A stretch of 64,000 nucleotides of DNA from Ignavibacteria bacterium (GTDB lineage Bacteria; Bacteroidota; Ignavibacteria; UBA10030). The number at the start of each line of letters is the position of its first letter. Positions within the stretch are counted from its first letter, which is position 1. The stretch is from NCBI GenBank assembly GCA_016873805.1, contig VGVZ01000007.1, positions 1 to 64,000 of the forward strand. Direction: 5' to 3'. The notes under the pieces were generated by a model, which was not told the origin of the DNA, did not search any database, and was given only the letters and a program-made list of their open reading frames with translations. The position numbers were made by a program, and so were the translations under genes. Below are positions 6,906 to 14,282 of the stretch, in pieces.

Positions 6906-9065
6906 TTAGAAAACTGTCTCGATATCTTCAGGTGAAAGACCCAAGTGGGAATCATATCCGCCATACCAAATCCTTAATCCGCTCTTATCCATCGTCATCT
7001 GGTGTTCATCTAAGAACCTCTGGTACACTGGCACGCTGTATTGTTGGAGTTTCCTGTATTGTTCTCTCAAAATAAAACCTGTTTGATCGAAGAATTCCAA
7101 AGTTTCTTCTAACAAGGCTCTGCTTTCTTCAGAGTAATTCGCAATGACAATTGGCCAGGTTTTTCCCTTCTCAATGATTTGGTAATTATCAGCAACTCTT
7201 TTGAAATTGAACTCTTTCCGTTCGGGGGTGATTTTGTATTTGTCAGCATCGACAAGGAGACTTGTCACTTGCTTGTAGTAGTTCTCGAACGAATCTGTAC
7301 GATGCAAGAAATCCATATCATCCTTGATGGTAATTTCAGTTAGTGCGGCGCACGCTTCATAAGTCTTGTCTGGATATTTTTGGTTCTCTAACTTGAAAAG
7401 AACAACTCTTCCTTTGCCATTGTCAGGATCGCCATTTCTGTTACATCTTCCCGCCGACTGAATGACGGCATCGAGTGGGGCAATCGCTCGATAAACGCAG
7501 GGAAAATCAAAATCCACACCAGCTTCCACCAATTGTGTTGAGATTACAGCGATGCGCCGTTTGGCTTTCAGGTCTTTACTGATATTTGCAATGACCCTCT
7601 TACGGTGATGAGGGCACATTGCCGTAGACAGGTGATAGTACTGATCGTGTCTGTCGAATTTAGAAATTCTCTTATATAAATCTTTTGCTACTGATTTTGT
7701 GTTGACGATGGCGAGGCACGATTGTTTCTCCTTTGAAAGCTGTTCCTCTACCGTATCCATAGTGGCTGGTCTGAGTTTGTTAAGCATCTTGTATTGCACT
7801 CGTCGAGTAGCATCAAAGTATGTTTTCGGGTTCTTAATAAGCGGCCTTATGGTTTCGATGCCATCAAAACCCTCACGCTTTGCAAACGCAGGCAAAGTAG
7901 CCGTGCAGAACAAGAATGATGTTTTCGCAAGTGCTGCGATATTTTTTAGCATCACAATGGTTGGTTCTGCAAGGTGTTTCGGCAATGTTTGTATCTCATC
8001 GAAGATGACGACGGATTCAGCGATGTTGTGATTCTTCCGACATTTGAACGGCTTGTTGCTGAAAAGCGACTCGAAGAACTGCACAGATGTCGTCACGATA
8101 ATCGGGGCATCCCAATTTTCACACGCAAGTCGTTTCACTGATTCGGCAGTTTTATCGAATCTCTCCTTCTCGTATTCTTCGTCATCGTCAATTATCCCAG
8201 AATGGTGTTCGAGCACGCTATCTTCGCCGAAGAGATCTTTCAAGATGGAAGCAGTCTGATCAATGATGTTGATATACGGCAGAACAATGATAATACGTTT
8301 CAAGTTATGATGTCGGGCGTGCAGGAGAGCCCAGTACACTGAAGTCAAAGTTTTTCCTAAACCAGTAGGAAGTTGCAGTGAAAAAAATCCTGGCGGCTCT
8401 GCAAAATGTTTTGCAGCTTCGTTCCGAGCTTTCGTGCGGAGTTGGTTGATTTTACCATCCGTGGGTAATTCGGCAAAATGTTTTTCAAGGGCATTGAGTA
8501 AGCTGTTACATTTCAGCGTTGCGGATTCACGGGCATTGAATCTTTCGGGAGAGAAGTGACGTTCCGTATCAAGCCAATCTGCATCGGTCAGTGCGCTGAA
8601 TAAGAACCTCGTCAGCGATTCCGTCAATAGCATATCGTTAGGCAAGTCGGCCACTTTCTGCACACCAATGGCTGAGGAGAACAGTTCATCGAACCTTGTT
8701 TTCACAATTGAGACGAGTTTTTGGTCTTCACTGTAATCTTCGTTGTTTTCTCTACGATCCTGATTGTCGGGCAGTCCAGCGTGATGTCCTTGTATTACAA
8801 ATTGCAACGGCAACAATTGTTTTCCCAATGTACTTGCAATGTATGCTCCGATACCTGCGTGTGGAGTTCTTGGCTTACCTTTTTCCAAGTATTCCTGAAA
8901 ATCATCCTGAAATTTTCCAACATCGTGTAGCAATCCTGCCAAATAGAACAGCCTTTTCATCATTTCTGCAGGAGCAAATGATTCAGCTCGTTGTGCAGTT
9001 TCAAGCAGGTGCTTTTGTAGTTCGTGCTTTGCTCCGCGCGGATTTTCTGAGTGGGCGTAGTACAC
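6906..9065 (-). CDS. cas3: CRISPR-associated helicase-nuclease Cas3 (HD plus SF2)
   Basis: A 719-residue fusion of an HD nuclease and a superfamily 2 helicase, recruited by Cascade to unwind and degrade target DNA. The HD pair is in GLLHDVGKF (His47, Asp48). The helicase shows Walker A PTGLGKT (about 233-239), DEIQ (about 356-359, in place of the usual DEAH/DECH), the CTATLP motif, and QSAGRCNRNG (about 536-545). The start is a GTG at 9065 with AGGAGCAAATA upstream. It is the first cas gene of the operon and lies immediately after a short ORF that resembles a second Cas3 N-terminus. Confidence 0.95.
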   Translation of the reverse strand: MYYAHSENPRGAKHELQKHLLETAQRAESFAPAEMMKRLFYLAGLLHDVGKFQDDFQEYLEKGKPRTPHAGIGAYIASTLGKQLLPLQFVIQGHHAGLPDNQDRRENNEDYSEDQKLVSIVKTRFDELFSSAIGVQKVADLPNDMLLTESLTRFLFSALTDADWLDTERHFSPERFNARESATLKCNSLLNALEKHFAELPTDGKINQLRTKARNEAAKHFAEPPGFFSLQLPTGLGKTLTSVYWALLHARHHNLKRIIIVLPYINIIDQTASILKDLFGEDSVLEHHSGIIDDDEEYEKERFDKTAESVKRLACENWDAPIIVTTSVQFFESLFSNKPFKCRKNHNIAESVVIFDEIQTLPKHLAEPTIVMLKNIAALAKTSFLFCTATLPAFAKREGFDGIETIRPLIKNPKTYFDATRRVQYKMLNKLRPATMDTVEEQLSKEKQSCLAIVNTKSVAKDLYKRISKFDRHDQYYHLSTAMCPHHRKRVIANISKDLKAKRRIAVISTQLVEAGVDFDFPCVYRAIAPLDAVIQSAGRCNRNGDPDNGKGRVVLFKLENQKYPDKTYEACAALTEITIKDDMDFLHRTDSFENYYKQVTSLLVDADKYKITPERKEFNFKRVADNYQIIEKGKTWPIVIANYSEESRALLEETLEFFDQTGFILREQYRKLQQYSVPVYQRFLDEHQMTMDKSGLRIWYGGYDSHLGLSPEDIETVF

Positions 9066-9074
9066 TATTTGCTC

Positions 9075-9194
9075 CTATACGATTGGGTTGGCAAACTTCC
9101 CCATCATCTCCGCCACTTCTTCCAGATGCGTCCAGAGCGGTTGCGGCTCTTTATCTTTCTTTCGCAGGTGTGCGATCAGGTTGGCGTTCACCAC
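9075..9194 (-). CDS. 39-codon ORF resembling a truncated Cas3 HD N-terminus
   Basis: This short ORF starts at GTG 9194, overlapping the ImmA stop by 7 bp, and ends at TAG 9077-9075, 10 nt before the cas3 GTG. Its product includes NLIAHLRKKDKEPQPLW and HLEEVAEMMGKFAN. The spacing of AH, LW, HLEEVAE and FA is what one sees at the start of Cas3 HD domains, and the true Cas3 downstream opens with a parallel series (YAHSENP, HLLETAQRAESFA). It may be the stump of an older cas3 or cas3'' gene, left when the neighbouring genes were exchanged. The resemblance is by eye over about 30 residues. Confidence 0.45.
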   Translation of the reverse strand: MVNANLIAHLRKKDKEPQPLWTHLEEVAEMMGKFANPIV

Positions 9195-9937
9195 AGCCCC
9201 TCCTCCACCATTCCCAATCTCAACTCCTCGACCCGTATCGCCGCCGCCGAACGGCTCACACCGAATCGCCGTATCAACGCAAGCGTAAGCTCCTCTTGAC
9301 TTGCGCCCTGGTTCTCATGCTCAATCCGCCTGCATTCCTCCATCGGCATCAGCAACTCGGCCGCAAAGCCGTTTGCTTTGATCTCTCTGAATTTCTCTTT
9401 GTGCCAAGTGAGAAGGTTACCTTCATCCCTGCTTAACCTCTGCCGAAGGTAACCTTCTGCTCCGAAGATGTCACTCTTCGTGCACCGAGCAGAGACCACC
9501 TTGTCGGACTCTTCCTGCGAAAAGAGAGGGATCGTTCTCGTGTTCTCGTACTTCAGGTAGACCGGTCGGTAATAGTCGTTGATGAAATGACCAAGCTCAT
9601 GGGCAAGTGAGAACTTCTGCCGCTCTTCCGTGTCGGTTTCTTCGATGAAGATAATCCCGCCGCCGCGAGAGGCGTAGAGGAATCCTGCGACATCGGAATA
9701 GCGGTCGAGCGCAGATTGCTCAAAGGGCAGATTGAGCCGCTGTAACACTTTTGCAACCTTTTCCGTGGTGAGGTTCGCGATGGGTTGCATGGCGATGCTG
9801 AATGTTTCGCCAATCATCTTGCTTAATGTGAAGTGCGAAATCGGATACGCGACCTGATTGTAGCCGTTCAGACGGGCATGATTGAAAAACCATCTCACAA
9901 CGTCCTCAGTGATGCGATGCTTTCGCTCGTGCTTCAT
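9188..9937 (-). CDS. ImmA/IrrE family metallopeptidase with an in-frame palindrome
   Basis: A 249-residue protein. FSLAHELGHFIN supplies the HExxH zinc site (His113, Glu114, His117), and NGFAAELLMP (about 190-198) supplies the downstream Glu, the standard ImmA/IrrE layout. Family members cleave repressors (ImmA of ICEBs1, IrrE/PprI cleaving DdrO) to release stress or mobile-element genes. Residues 161-175 (EGYLRQRLSRDEGNL) are encoded by a DNA palindrome and fall in the linker between the two motifs, so the insertion probably leaves the fold intact. The start overlaps the upstream gene's stop by 4 bp, making a sigma factor - HTH-like - peptidase operon that runs toward cas3. Confidence 0.88.
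   Translation of the reverse strand: MKHERKHRITEDVVRWFFNHARLNGYNQVAYPISHFTLSKMIGETFSIAMQPIANLTTEKVAKVLQRLNLPFEQSALDRYSDVAGFLYASRGGGIIFIEETDTEERQKFSLAHELGHFINDYYRPVYLKYENTRTIPLFSQEESDKVVSARCTKSDIFGAEGYLRQRLSRDEGNLLTWHKEKFREIKANGFAAELLMPMEECRRIEHENQGASQEELTLALIRRFGVSRSAAAIRVEELRLGMVEEGLW
9411..9458. repeat. In-frame palindromic element inside the ImmA/IrrE gene
   Basis: GAAGGTTACCTTC (9412-9424) and GAAGGTAACCTTC (9445-9457) are inverted copies of each other, and each is also self-complementary. Together they encode EGYLRQRLSRDEGNL on the minus strand, closely parallel to EGFLHPRTSQDEANL encoded by the two elements in the transposase gene. The conservation of both nucleotide arms and reading frame indicates one element family that has entered coding sequence more than once. 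Confidence 0.72.
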
Positions 9938-10560
9938 TTCTTCTTCTTTCCCGCTTGCCCGCCTGCCTGACCGGAGCGGCGAGCTGCCGCGCGCATGGAC
10001 CCCGATTGGCCAGGGCTATTCTGTAATTCCCAGAAGTGCAGTCCGTTGAACAACCACTGAGTTAGTACCTGCAGTGCATGGCCGGAGAGATCATACTTCT
10101 TGCCGAGAGCTTCCGACATTTCACGAACGGCTTTGCTTGTGAGTTGTTCGGTTTCGGTCAAAAGGGAATGGATAACCGACTCTGATACTCCAAGCTTTTC
10201 CCCAGCTTGCTTCTCGTTCCATGCGTTGACGAGCAAGACTTCACCCATCGCATTACCGACGGTGGGCATCGTACGATACAGAGCGGGCGTTTCCATCACC
10301 GTTTGCCTCGCCAGGGGGTCGCTTTGGTGAAGGGGAGACAGCTCTTGTCCGGCGTCCTTTTCGTTTGGGCGAGCTGCGGTTTTCCTCTCACGGATTGCAC
10401 GAAGGAGAATCCCCTCTATTTCAGTTGTCAGATTCTTGGACGGCTGTATCAGCTCGGAGTGAGCGAGCAAGTATTCGATGTCTTCGTTAGAAAGCTCGAA
10501 ATCTAACTCACCCTCAAGAACTGCCTTCTTGAGAATGGCCTGTAGTTGGTTCAGATTCAT
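9934..10560 (-). CDS. Unrecognised protein with an HTH-like central segment
   Basis: A 208-residue protein of no family I recognise. A central segment, NEKQAGEKLGVSESVIHSLL (about 115-134), has the pattern of a helix-turn-helix, so DNA binding or protein-protein recruitment is possible. The ends are likely disordered: the C-terminus is Gly/Ala/Gln-rich and finishes in four lysines, and its codons include a TGCCTGCC-type repeat also present near 21.5 kb. The gene overlaps both neighbours by 4 bp (sigma factor upstream, ImmA/IrrE peptidase downstream), so the three proteins are probably made together. By analogy with other ImmA pairs it is a candidate substrate of the peptidase, perhaps an anti-sigma or repressor. 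That function is inference only. Confidence 0.7.
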   Translation of the reverse strand: MNLNQLQAILKKAVLEGELDFELSNEDIEYLLAHSELIQPSKNLTTEIEGILLRAIRERKTAARPNEKDAGQELSPLHQSDPLARQTVMETPALYRTMPTVGNAMGEVLLVNAWNEKQAGEKLGVSESVIHSLLTETEQLTSKAVREMSEALGKKYDLSGHALQVLTQWLFNGLHFWELQNSPGQSGSMRAAARRSGQAGGQAGKKKK

Positions 10561-11141
10561 CGTTTGTCACCCAAAGGAAATTCTTTTCCATACATCATTT
10601 TCAGTCTCCTATAGGCCCTGGATTTTCTTTGCCTATAGGCTTGTTCACCGATACCGAAGAGCTCCATGTATGATTCTTTTGAAACCCCTTGAATGTCGAG
10701 TTGGATGAGAATCCGATCTTCTTGTGAAAGTAACGGGAAGATCGTTCTAACACGTTTCACAAATTCCGAGTCTTCAGGAGGATCATCTATGACAGATGCA
10801 TCCTCGAAAACGTGAACTGGCGTGTCGCTGCCAAGCGATTGCATTTGCGCGGGTTGTAGCAGTCCGCGCCGATACCTGTCGATACGAATGTTGAGGGCAA
10901 TTCCTGTCACAAACGTTATGAACTTTGCTCTGCCGGGCTCATACGCTCGGGCCGCTTTATCGAGCGCTTCCTTGGCAATATCCTCGCCCGTAACCTCATC
11001 CACTCCGAATTTCTTCAGCACACCGATCACTCGCGGGATAAAGTCGTCGTTGAGTACCCGGGCAATCCTTTTGATCTCCTGCGGGTCCTGCAAATAACCC
11101 GACAGTAGCGCCCAGATCCTTTGATTGTGGTCTTCTATCAT
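10557..11141 (-). CDS. ECF-type RNA polymerase sigma factor
   Basis: A 194-residue protein with the two-domain layout of ECF sigma factors. Region 2 is seen in RAKFITFVTGIALNIRIDRY (about 72-91, -10 recognition), and region 4 in the C-terminal HTH SYMELFGIGEQAYRQRKSRA (about 157-176). No sigma 1.1 or region 3 is present. The ATG at 11141 has no Shine-Dalgarno of its own and lies 1 nt after a 17-codon leader ORF that does have one, so translation may depend on re-initiation. The gene overlaps the HTH-like gene downstream by 4 bp. A target promoter set cannot be named. The downstream cas operon is an obvious candidate, but no matching promoter motif was identified. Confidence 0.8.
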   Translation of the reverse strand: MIEDHNQRIWALLSGYLQDPQEIKRIARVLNDDFIPRVIGVLKKFGVDEVTGEDIAKEALDKAARAYEPGRAKFITFVTGIALNIRIDRYRRGLLQPAQMQSLGSDTPVHVFEDASVIDDPPEDSEFVKRVRTIFPLLSQEDRILIQLDIQGVSKESYMELFGIGEQAYRQRKSRAYRRLKMMYGKEFPLGDKR

Positions 11142-11142
11142 G

Positions 11143-11196
11143 TTATACGCAGGGGTGTGACAGCGTCTGAATTTCGTTCTCTTTTATGCTGTCCAC
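11143..11196 (-). CDS. Putative 17-residue leader peptide ahead of the sigma factor
   Basis: A GTG at 11196 follows GGGAGGAGGTGGATCA, the strongest ribosome-binding site in this stretch, and opens an ORF of 17 codons (MDSIKENEIQTLSHPCV) that stops at TAA 11145-11143, one nucleotide before the sigma-factor ATG. The sigma ATG has no purine-rich site of its own. The arrangement suggests that ribosomes finishing the leader re-initiate on the sigma gene. No similarity to a known leader peptide is apparent. Confidence 0.45.
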   Translation of the reverse strand: MDSIKENEIQTLSHPCV

Positions 11197-11272
11197 TGAT
11201 CCACCTCCTCCCAGCGGGGGCTCCGGTTGAAGCTTCACCTCCTCTGAGATCACGCTAAGGAGAAGGGAATCT

Positions 11273-13054
11273 TCACCCCACACCCTTCTCCAGCATCTTC
11301 ATGAAGTTCCGTTTCCGTTTGTGGGTGGTCTTGAGAGACTCAAGATAGCGATCCCATTCTTCCATCCGTCCCAATCGCTTCATGAGGAGGCGCACTTTCT
11401 TGATCAACGAAACACCTTCACGATATGCCTCGTTATGTTTTTGCTCGACGGTCGGCTTCACGAAGGTTTGATACACGGCGAGGGCATCTTGGGGGAAATC
11501 CTCTTCTCGTAAATGGGCAAGCTTCAACCACAGGTCCTTCGCGCATCCCCCTTGTTGCGCTTCCTGCCATGCCTGCGCAATATCTTGTTCCCACAGAAAG
11601 ATTCGAACCAGCTCCGAACAATCGATCGCGTGTGCAAACCACTTGCTCTTTGCCTTGGTCTTCTGCCCTGTGATATCCTTCCGGATGCACGCGAGAGCTT
11701 TTTCTCTCCACTCCCGCCACGCATCCGCGCCGCCGGCCCGATTGGCATGACTCTTCAACAATTTGTAGGATTCCAATTGAGGGTCTTGAAGAAAGATCTT
11801 CCAGACGAGGTCCATTGCATCGTCAAACCGTTTACGTTGTTGATATTCTTGAGCAAGAAATTCGTGGAGCCGCGTGTCATCGTGCTCTGGAAATGCCTTC
11901 ACTCCTTTCTCAGCCCACTCCAACGTTTCTTCCTCCTTCCTTGCCTTCTTGTAGATTTGTGCAATTTCAAGATAATGGTATGGAAGTGAGAGGTTCTTGG
12001 ATTTTATTGCAACGAGCTGTTCGACATCACGGCTCTGCGTAGCGAGGGTTTCCATGATATGTGTTATCCGGAATCGGGTTCCCTTGTATTCTTCCATCTC
12101 TTTTCCGGGACCGAGAACCGGGACGCGTGCCCATTCTTTCTCCGCGAGCGAACGATATAGCTCCATTCCGTTCGTTCCGAAGATACGTGCGTATCTTTGA
12201 GCGGCTCCTGCGAATACGCCCCACTCACTATTCACCTCCCAATGAAACAACTTTTTCACCAGTGCCTCCGGATCAGGCTGAGCTTTTGTGCACGCCTGAA
12301 AATGAAGTTCCTGAACTTTCTTCAAAATCCCACTCATCAGCCCATCAGAATCGTCCACCATTTCCATCTGCTTCTCAAGCCGGCGAAGGAAGTATTCCAC
12401 CAGCCCGATCACAGCCTCAGCCTGTCCGGATTTCAAGAGATCGTACAGGGAGGCGATCACGTCGTCGATTCCTGATGCATATTCGTGCATCGACTTGTAG
12501 TCGACGAACCCATCCCAACTCACCGCCTCATCAATCGAATGCTCGAATGATGCTTTGTCTCTCCTCGCATCGGCTCCTGCCGCTTTCATCCGGAGCTTCT
12601 CGAGCAACCGGTTGTCAGACTTGACATGATCCATCAATAGAGCAACGAGCGGATCCTTGTTCTGTGTCAACAGGAACCTCTCAATATCGCTTGAGTTCAA
12701 AACGCGCTGTTTCAATCTCGTGTGCTTGCCTGACATGCCTGATCCTTCCAGCTCATCGCAGGCCGCAAGAGATGCCGCGACGCAGTGCTTGCAGAAAGCT
12801 TCCTCTTGCTCGAAGAACGGGCAGGTGCAGGAAAAAGCAAGATTACTATTATCCTCCCACAGCTCAACGTGGTAGATCTGCGACCCATGTACCCTGGCAC
12901 GGATATGGTCAGCTTCAATTACGAGGTTTTTGACCCGACCTTCTTCGAAGTAATCTTCACCCCGTGCGTACGACAGCTGACCTGCATGTCGCAGGATTCG
13001 CTGGTGGGAGAGAAGTCTTGCGATGTCTTTGGTCTTCTTTTTAGTCATTGTCAT
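11273..13054 (-). CDS. SWIM zinc-finger protein
   Basis: A 593-residue protein with a SWIM domain near the N-terminus: FSCTCPFFEQ followed by EAFCKHCVA (about residues 73-93) gives the CxC...CxH zinc ligands. The remainder is a long, mostly helical, TPR-like region with no enzyme motif. SWIM domains bind DNA or proteins and occur in bacterial genes near helicases and in accessory islands. The ATG at 13054 overlaps the transposase stop by 4 bp (ATGA), with AAGGACC upstream; a second ATG follows two codons later. A 131-bp gap separates its stop from the sigma-factor start. Its substrate or pathway is unknown. Confidence 0.82.
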   Translation of the reverse strand: MTMTKKKTKDIARLLSHQRILRHAGQLSYARGEDYFEEGRVKNLVIEADHIRARVHGSQIYHVELWEDNSNLAFSCTCPFFEQEEAFCKHCVAASLAACDELEGSGMSGKHTRLKQRVLNSSDIERFLLTQNKDPLVALLMDHVKSDNRLLEKLRMKAAGADARRDKASFEHSIDEAVSWDGFVDYKSMHEYASGIDDVIASLYDLLKSGQAEAVIGLVEYFLRRLEKQMEMVDDSDGLMSGILKKVQELHFQACTKAQPDPEALVKKLFHWEVNSEWGVFAGAAQRYARIFGTNGMELYRSLAEKEWARVPVLGPGKEMEEYKGTRFRITHIMETLATQSRDVEQLVAIKSKNLSLPYHYLEIAQIYKKARKEEETLEWAEKGVKAFPEHDDTRLHEFLAQEYQQRKRFDDAMDLVWKIFLQDPQLESYKLLKSHANRAGGADAWREWREKALACIRKDITGQKTKAKSKWFAHAIDCSELVRIFLWEQDIAQAWQEAQQGGCAKDLWLKLAHLREEDFPQDALAVYQTFVKPTVEQKHNEAYREGVSLIKKVRLLMKRLGRMEEWDRYLESLKTTHKRKRNFMKMLEKGVG

Positions 13055-13731
13055 CGGTCCTTCCGGTTAGCTGCCACCGGAGGAGCAGCCGGCATAGATA
13101 GGTTTGCTTCATCTTGGCTTGTTCGCGGATGAAGGAAACCTTCTGACGGGAGGAATCCCTCCGCATGGGACGTTAATATTTTTCGAAGCTCCCTTTGCAT
13201 CTGTTCGTTCTTTATAACATCACGCACATATTGCACGTAACCGTTCCATAGCTGAAGGTTTGCTTCATCTTGGCTTGTTCGTGGATGAAGGAAACCTTCT
13301 GCAACTTCTGCGAAGTTTGAATATCTCCAATCCTCAGGCATTGTCACCAATCCTGCGTGGACCGGGTTGAGATGGACATAGCATGTCACGTACCACAAGG
13401 TCCCTTCGCTTACGGGTTTGTATCGGAATGGCCCCTGAAAGAGATGGCCCACCCGTTTGTACTTGAGGTTATGTCGTTTTGCTGTAGATGTCGCCAGCGC
13501 ACCCATCATTCTTGACACGCTGCCATCCGCATGCTGTCTGACGACCAAATGATAGTGGTTTGGCATGAGTGTGTATGCGGCTACCTCAACAAGGTAACGT
13601 TTCGCGAGGACCTTCATTTTCTCCACAAACGTTTTGTAGTCAGAGGCATCGCCGAAGATTCGTCTCCGATCGTTCCCTCGGTTGTAGACGTGGTAGTAAA
13701 GATCATCATCGATGCGTACGTGGCGGTTCAT
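13051..13731 (-). CDS. REP-associated tyrosine transposase (RAYT, IS200-like) with two in-frame palindromes
   Basis: A 226-residue Y1 transposase of the TnpA_REP type: YYHVYNRGNDRRRIF at the N-terminus, the HUH motif in MPNHYHLVV (His59, His61), GHLFQGPFRYKPV, and the catalytic-Tyr region YVTCYVHLNPVHAGL (Tyr118 likely). RAYTs cut and move short palindromic REP sequences. Two copies of EGFLHPRTSQDEANL (residues 145-159 and 197-211) are encoded by palindromes. ATG 13731 follows AGGGGCACC; the frame is open to 14022, but that extension runs through the broken DUF1186-like gene and is not coding. The stop overlaps the SWIM gene start by 4 bp. Confidence 0.85.
   Translation of the reverse strand: MNRHVRIDDDLYYHVYNRGNDRRRIFGDASDYKTFVEKMKVLAKRYLVEVAAYTLMPNHYHLVVRQHADGSVSRMMGALATSTAKRHNLKYKRVGHLFQGPFRYKPVSEGTLWYVTCYVHLNPVHAGLVTMPEDWRYSNFAEVAEGFLHPRTSQDEANLQLWNGYVQYVRDVIKNEQMQRELRKILTSHAEGFLPSEGFLHPRTSQDEANLSMPAAPPVAANRKDR
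13100..13143. repeat. REP-like palindrome, copy near the 3' end of the RAYT gene
   Basis: AGGTTTGCTTCATC (13100-13113) pairs with GATGAAGGAAACCT (13128-13141) with one mismatch, around the loop TTGGCTTGTTCGCG. The sequence differs from the copy at 13254-13299 at only one loop position within the shared core, and it encodes EGFLHPRTSQDEANL in the RAYT frame. Confidence 0.75.
13254..13299. repeat. REP-like palindrome, internal copy in the RAYT gene
   Basis: GAAGGTTTGCTTCATC (13254-13269) and GATGAAGGAAACCTTC (13284-13299) form a 16-bp stem with one mismatch and a 14-nt loop. It lies 154 bp from the nearly identical copy at 13100-13143. Both are in the same orientation and reading frame, so this looks like element duplication by insertion rather than divergence of a domain repeat. 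Confidence 0.78.
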
Positions 13732-13740
13732 GGTGCCCCT

Positions 13741-13814
13741 GAGAAAGATCACTTGTTCTGAGCTATCGCTTTGCTGAATGTGGCCGTCTCTGAGAAAGGT
13801 CACCTTCTTCTGAA
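13741..13814. repeat. Paired imperfect repeats upstream of the RAYT start
   Basis: CTGAGAAAGATCACTTGTTCTGA (about 13739-13761) and CTGAGAAAGGTCACCTTCTTCTGA (about 13790-13813) are imperfect direct repeats. The second contains the near-palindrome AGAAAGGTCACCTTCT, whose core resembles the GAAGGTTACCTTC core of the other elements. They flank the 5' side of the RAYT gene as the palindromes flank its 3' side, the usual RAYT/REP geometry. Confidence 0.5.
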
Positions 13815-13837
13815 TATGCGACTGCCGCGGGACGGGA

Positions 13838-14269
13838 TTTTGGGTGAAGGAGGTGCATGGCCACAATTCCGGCAACGCCCGCATGGCGAGCATACAGATC
13901 CATGGAGGTGTTCGTGACGAATTCCCAGAATTTTTCCAAATAGTTGTTGCCCACCCTCGCGAAAGGGATCTACAAGTGTTCCGTAAGCGAATCCGAGTCC
14001 AGTCGCCACGGGTCGTCCTCACCCATACTCAGACACTTTATTAGGTCAGGCACTATCGAAGAATCTCCAATTTCGGTCAACAGAAACGCTGCCTCGCAGT
14101 CGGTGCCATCGACAGGCTGTTCTGGAACACCGCCGAGCTTCACCTTTTGTGACACAGCCTTCCTGTGGTAGGGTTGAAAGAACTCCCGATCCGCAAGAAC
14201 AGCATCGATCTCCTTGTCGGTGAGATACCATCGTGATCGCAACGCTTCGCAGAGTTGTTCTCTGTTCAA
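13838..14269 (-). pseudogene. Frameshifted DUF1186/HEAT-like gene
   Basis: The 5' part reads NREQLCEALRSRWYLTDKE through AAFLLTEIGDSSIVPDLIKC and LSMGEDDPWRLDSDSLTEHL, then stops at TAG about 13970. The continuation in another frame is GNNYLEKFWEFVTNTSMDLY followed by ARHAGVAGIVAMHLLHPK. Joined, the two give the DUF1186-like pattern of an acidic helical-repeat protein, so a frameshift near 13965 has broken the gene. Similarity ends at about 13838, where the repeats upstream of the RAYT begin, suggesting that the 3' end was lost with that insertion. The likely start is TTG 14269, which follows AAGGAGGTAGT at good spacing; an ATG at 14311 would overlap the upstream gene. The family call is by eye. 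Confidence 0.6.
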
Positions 14270-14282
14270 TGTGACTACCTCC

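Noticed and set aside
13732-14022. N-terminal extension of the RAYT reading frame back to 14022
   Set aside because: The extra 97 codons overlap the broken DUF1186-like gene in another frame and the repeat block. The transposase pattern begins at ATG 13731, which has its own purine-rich site.
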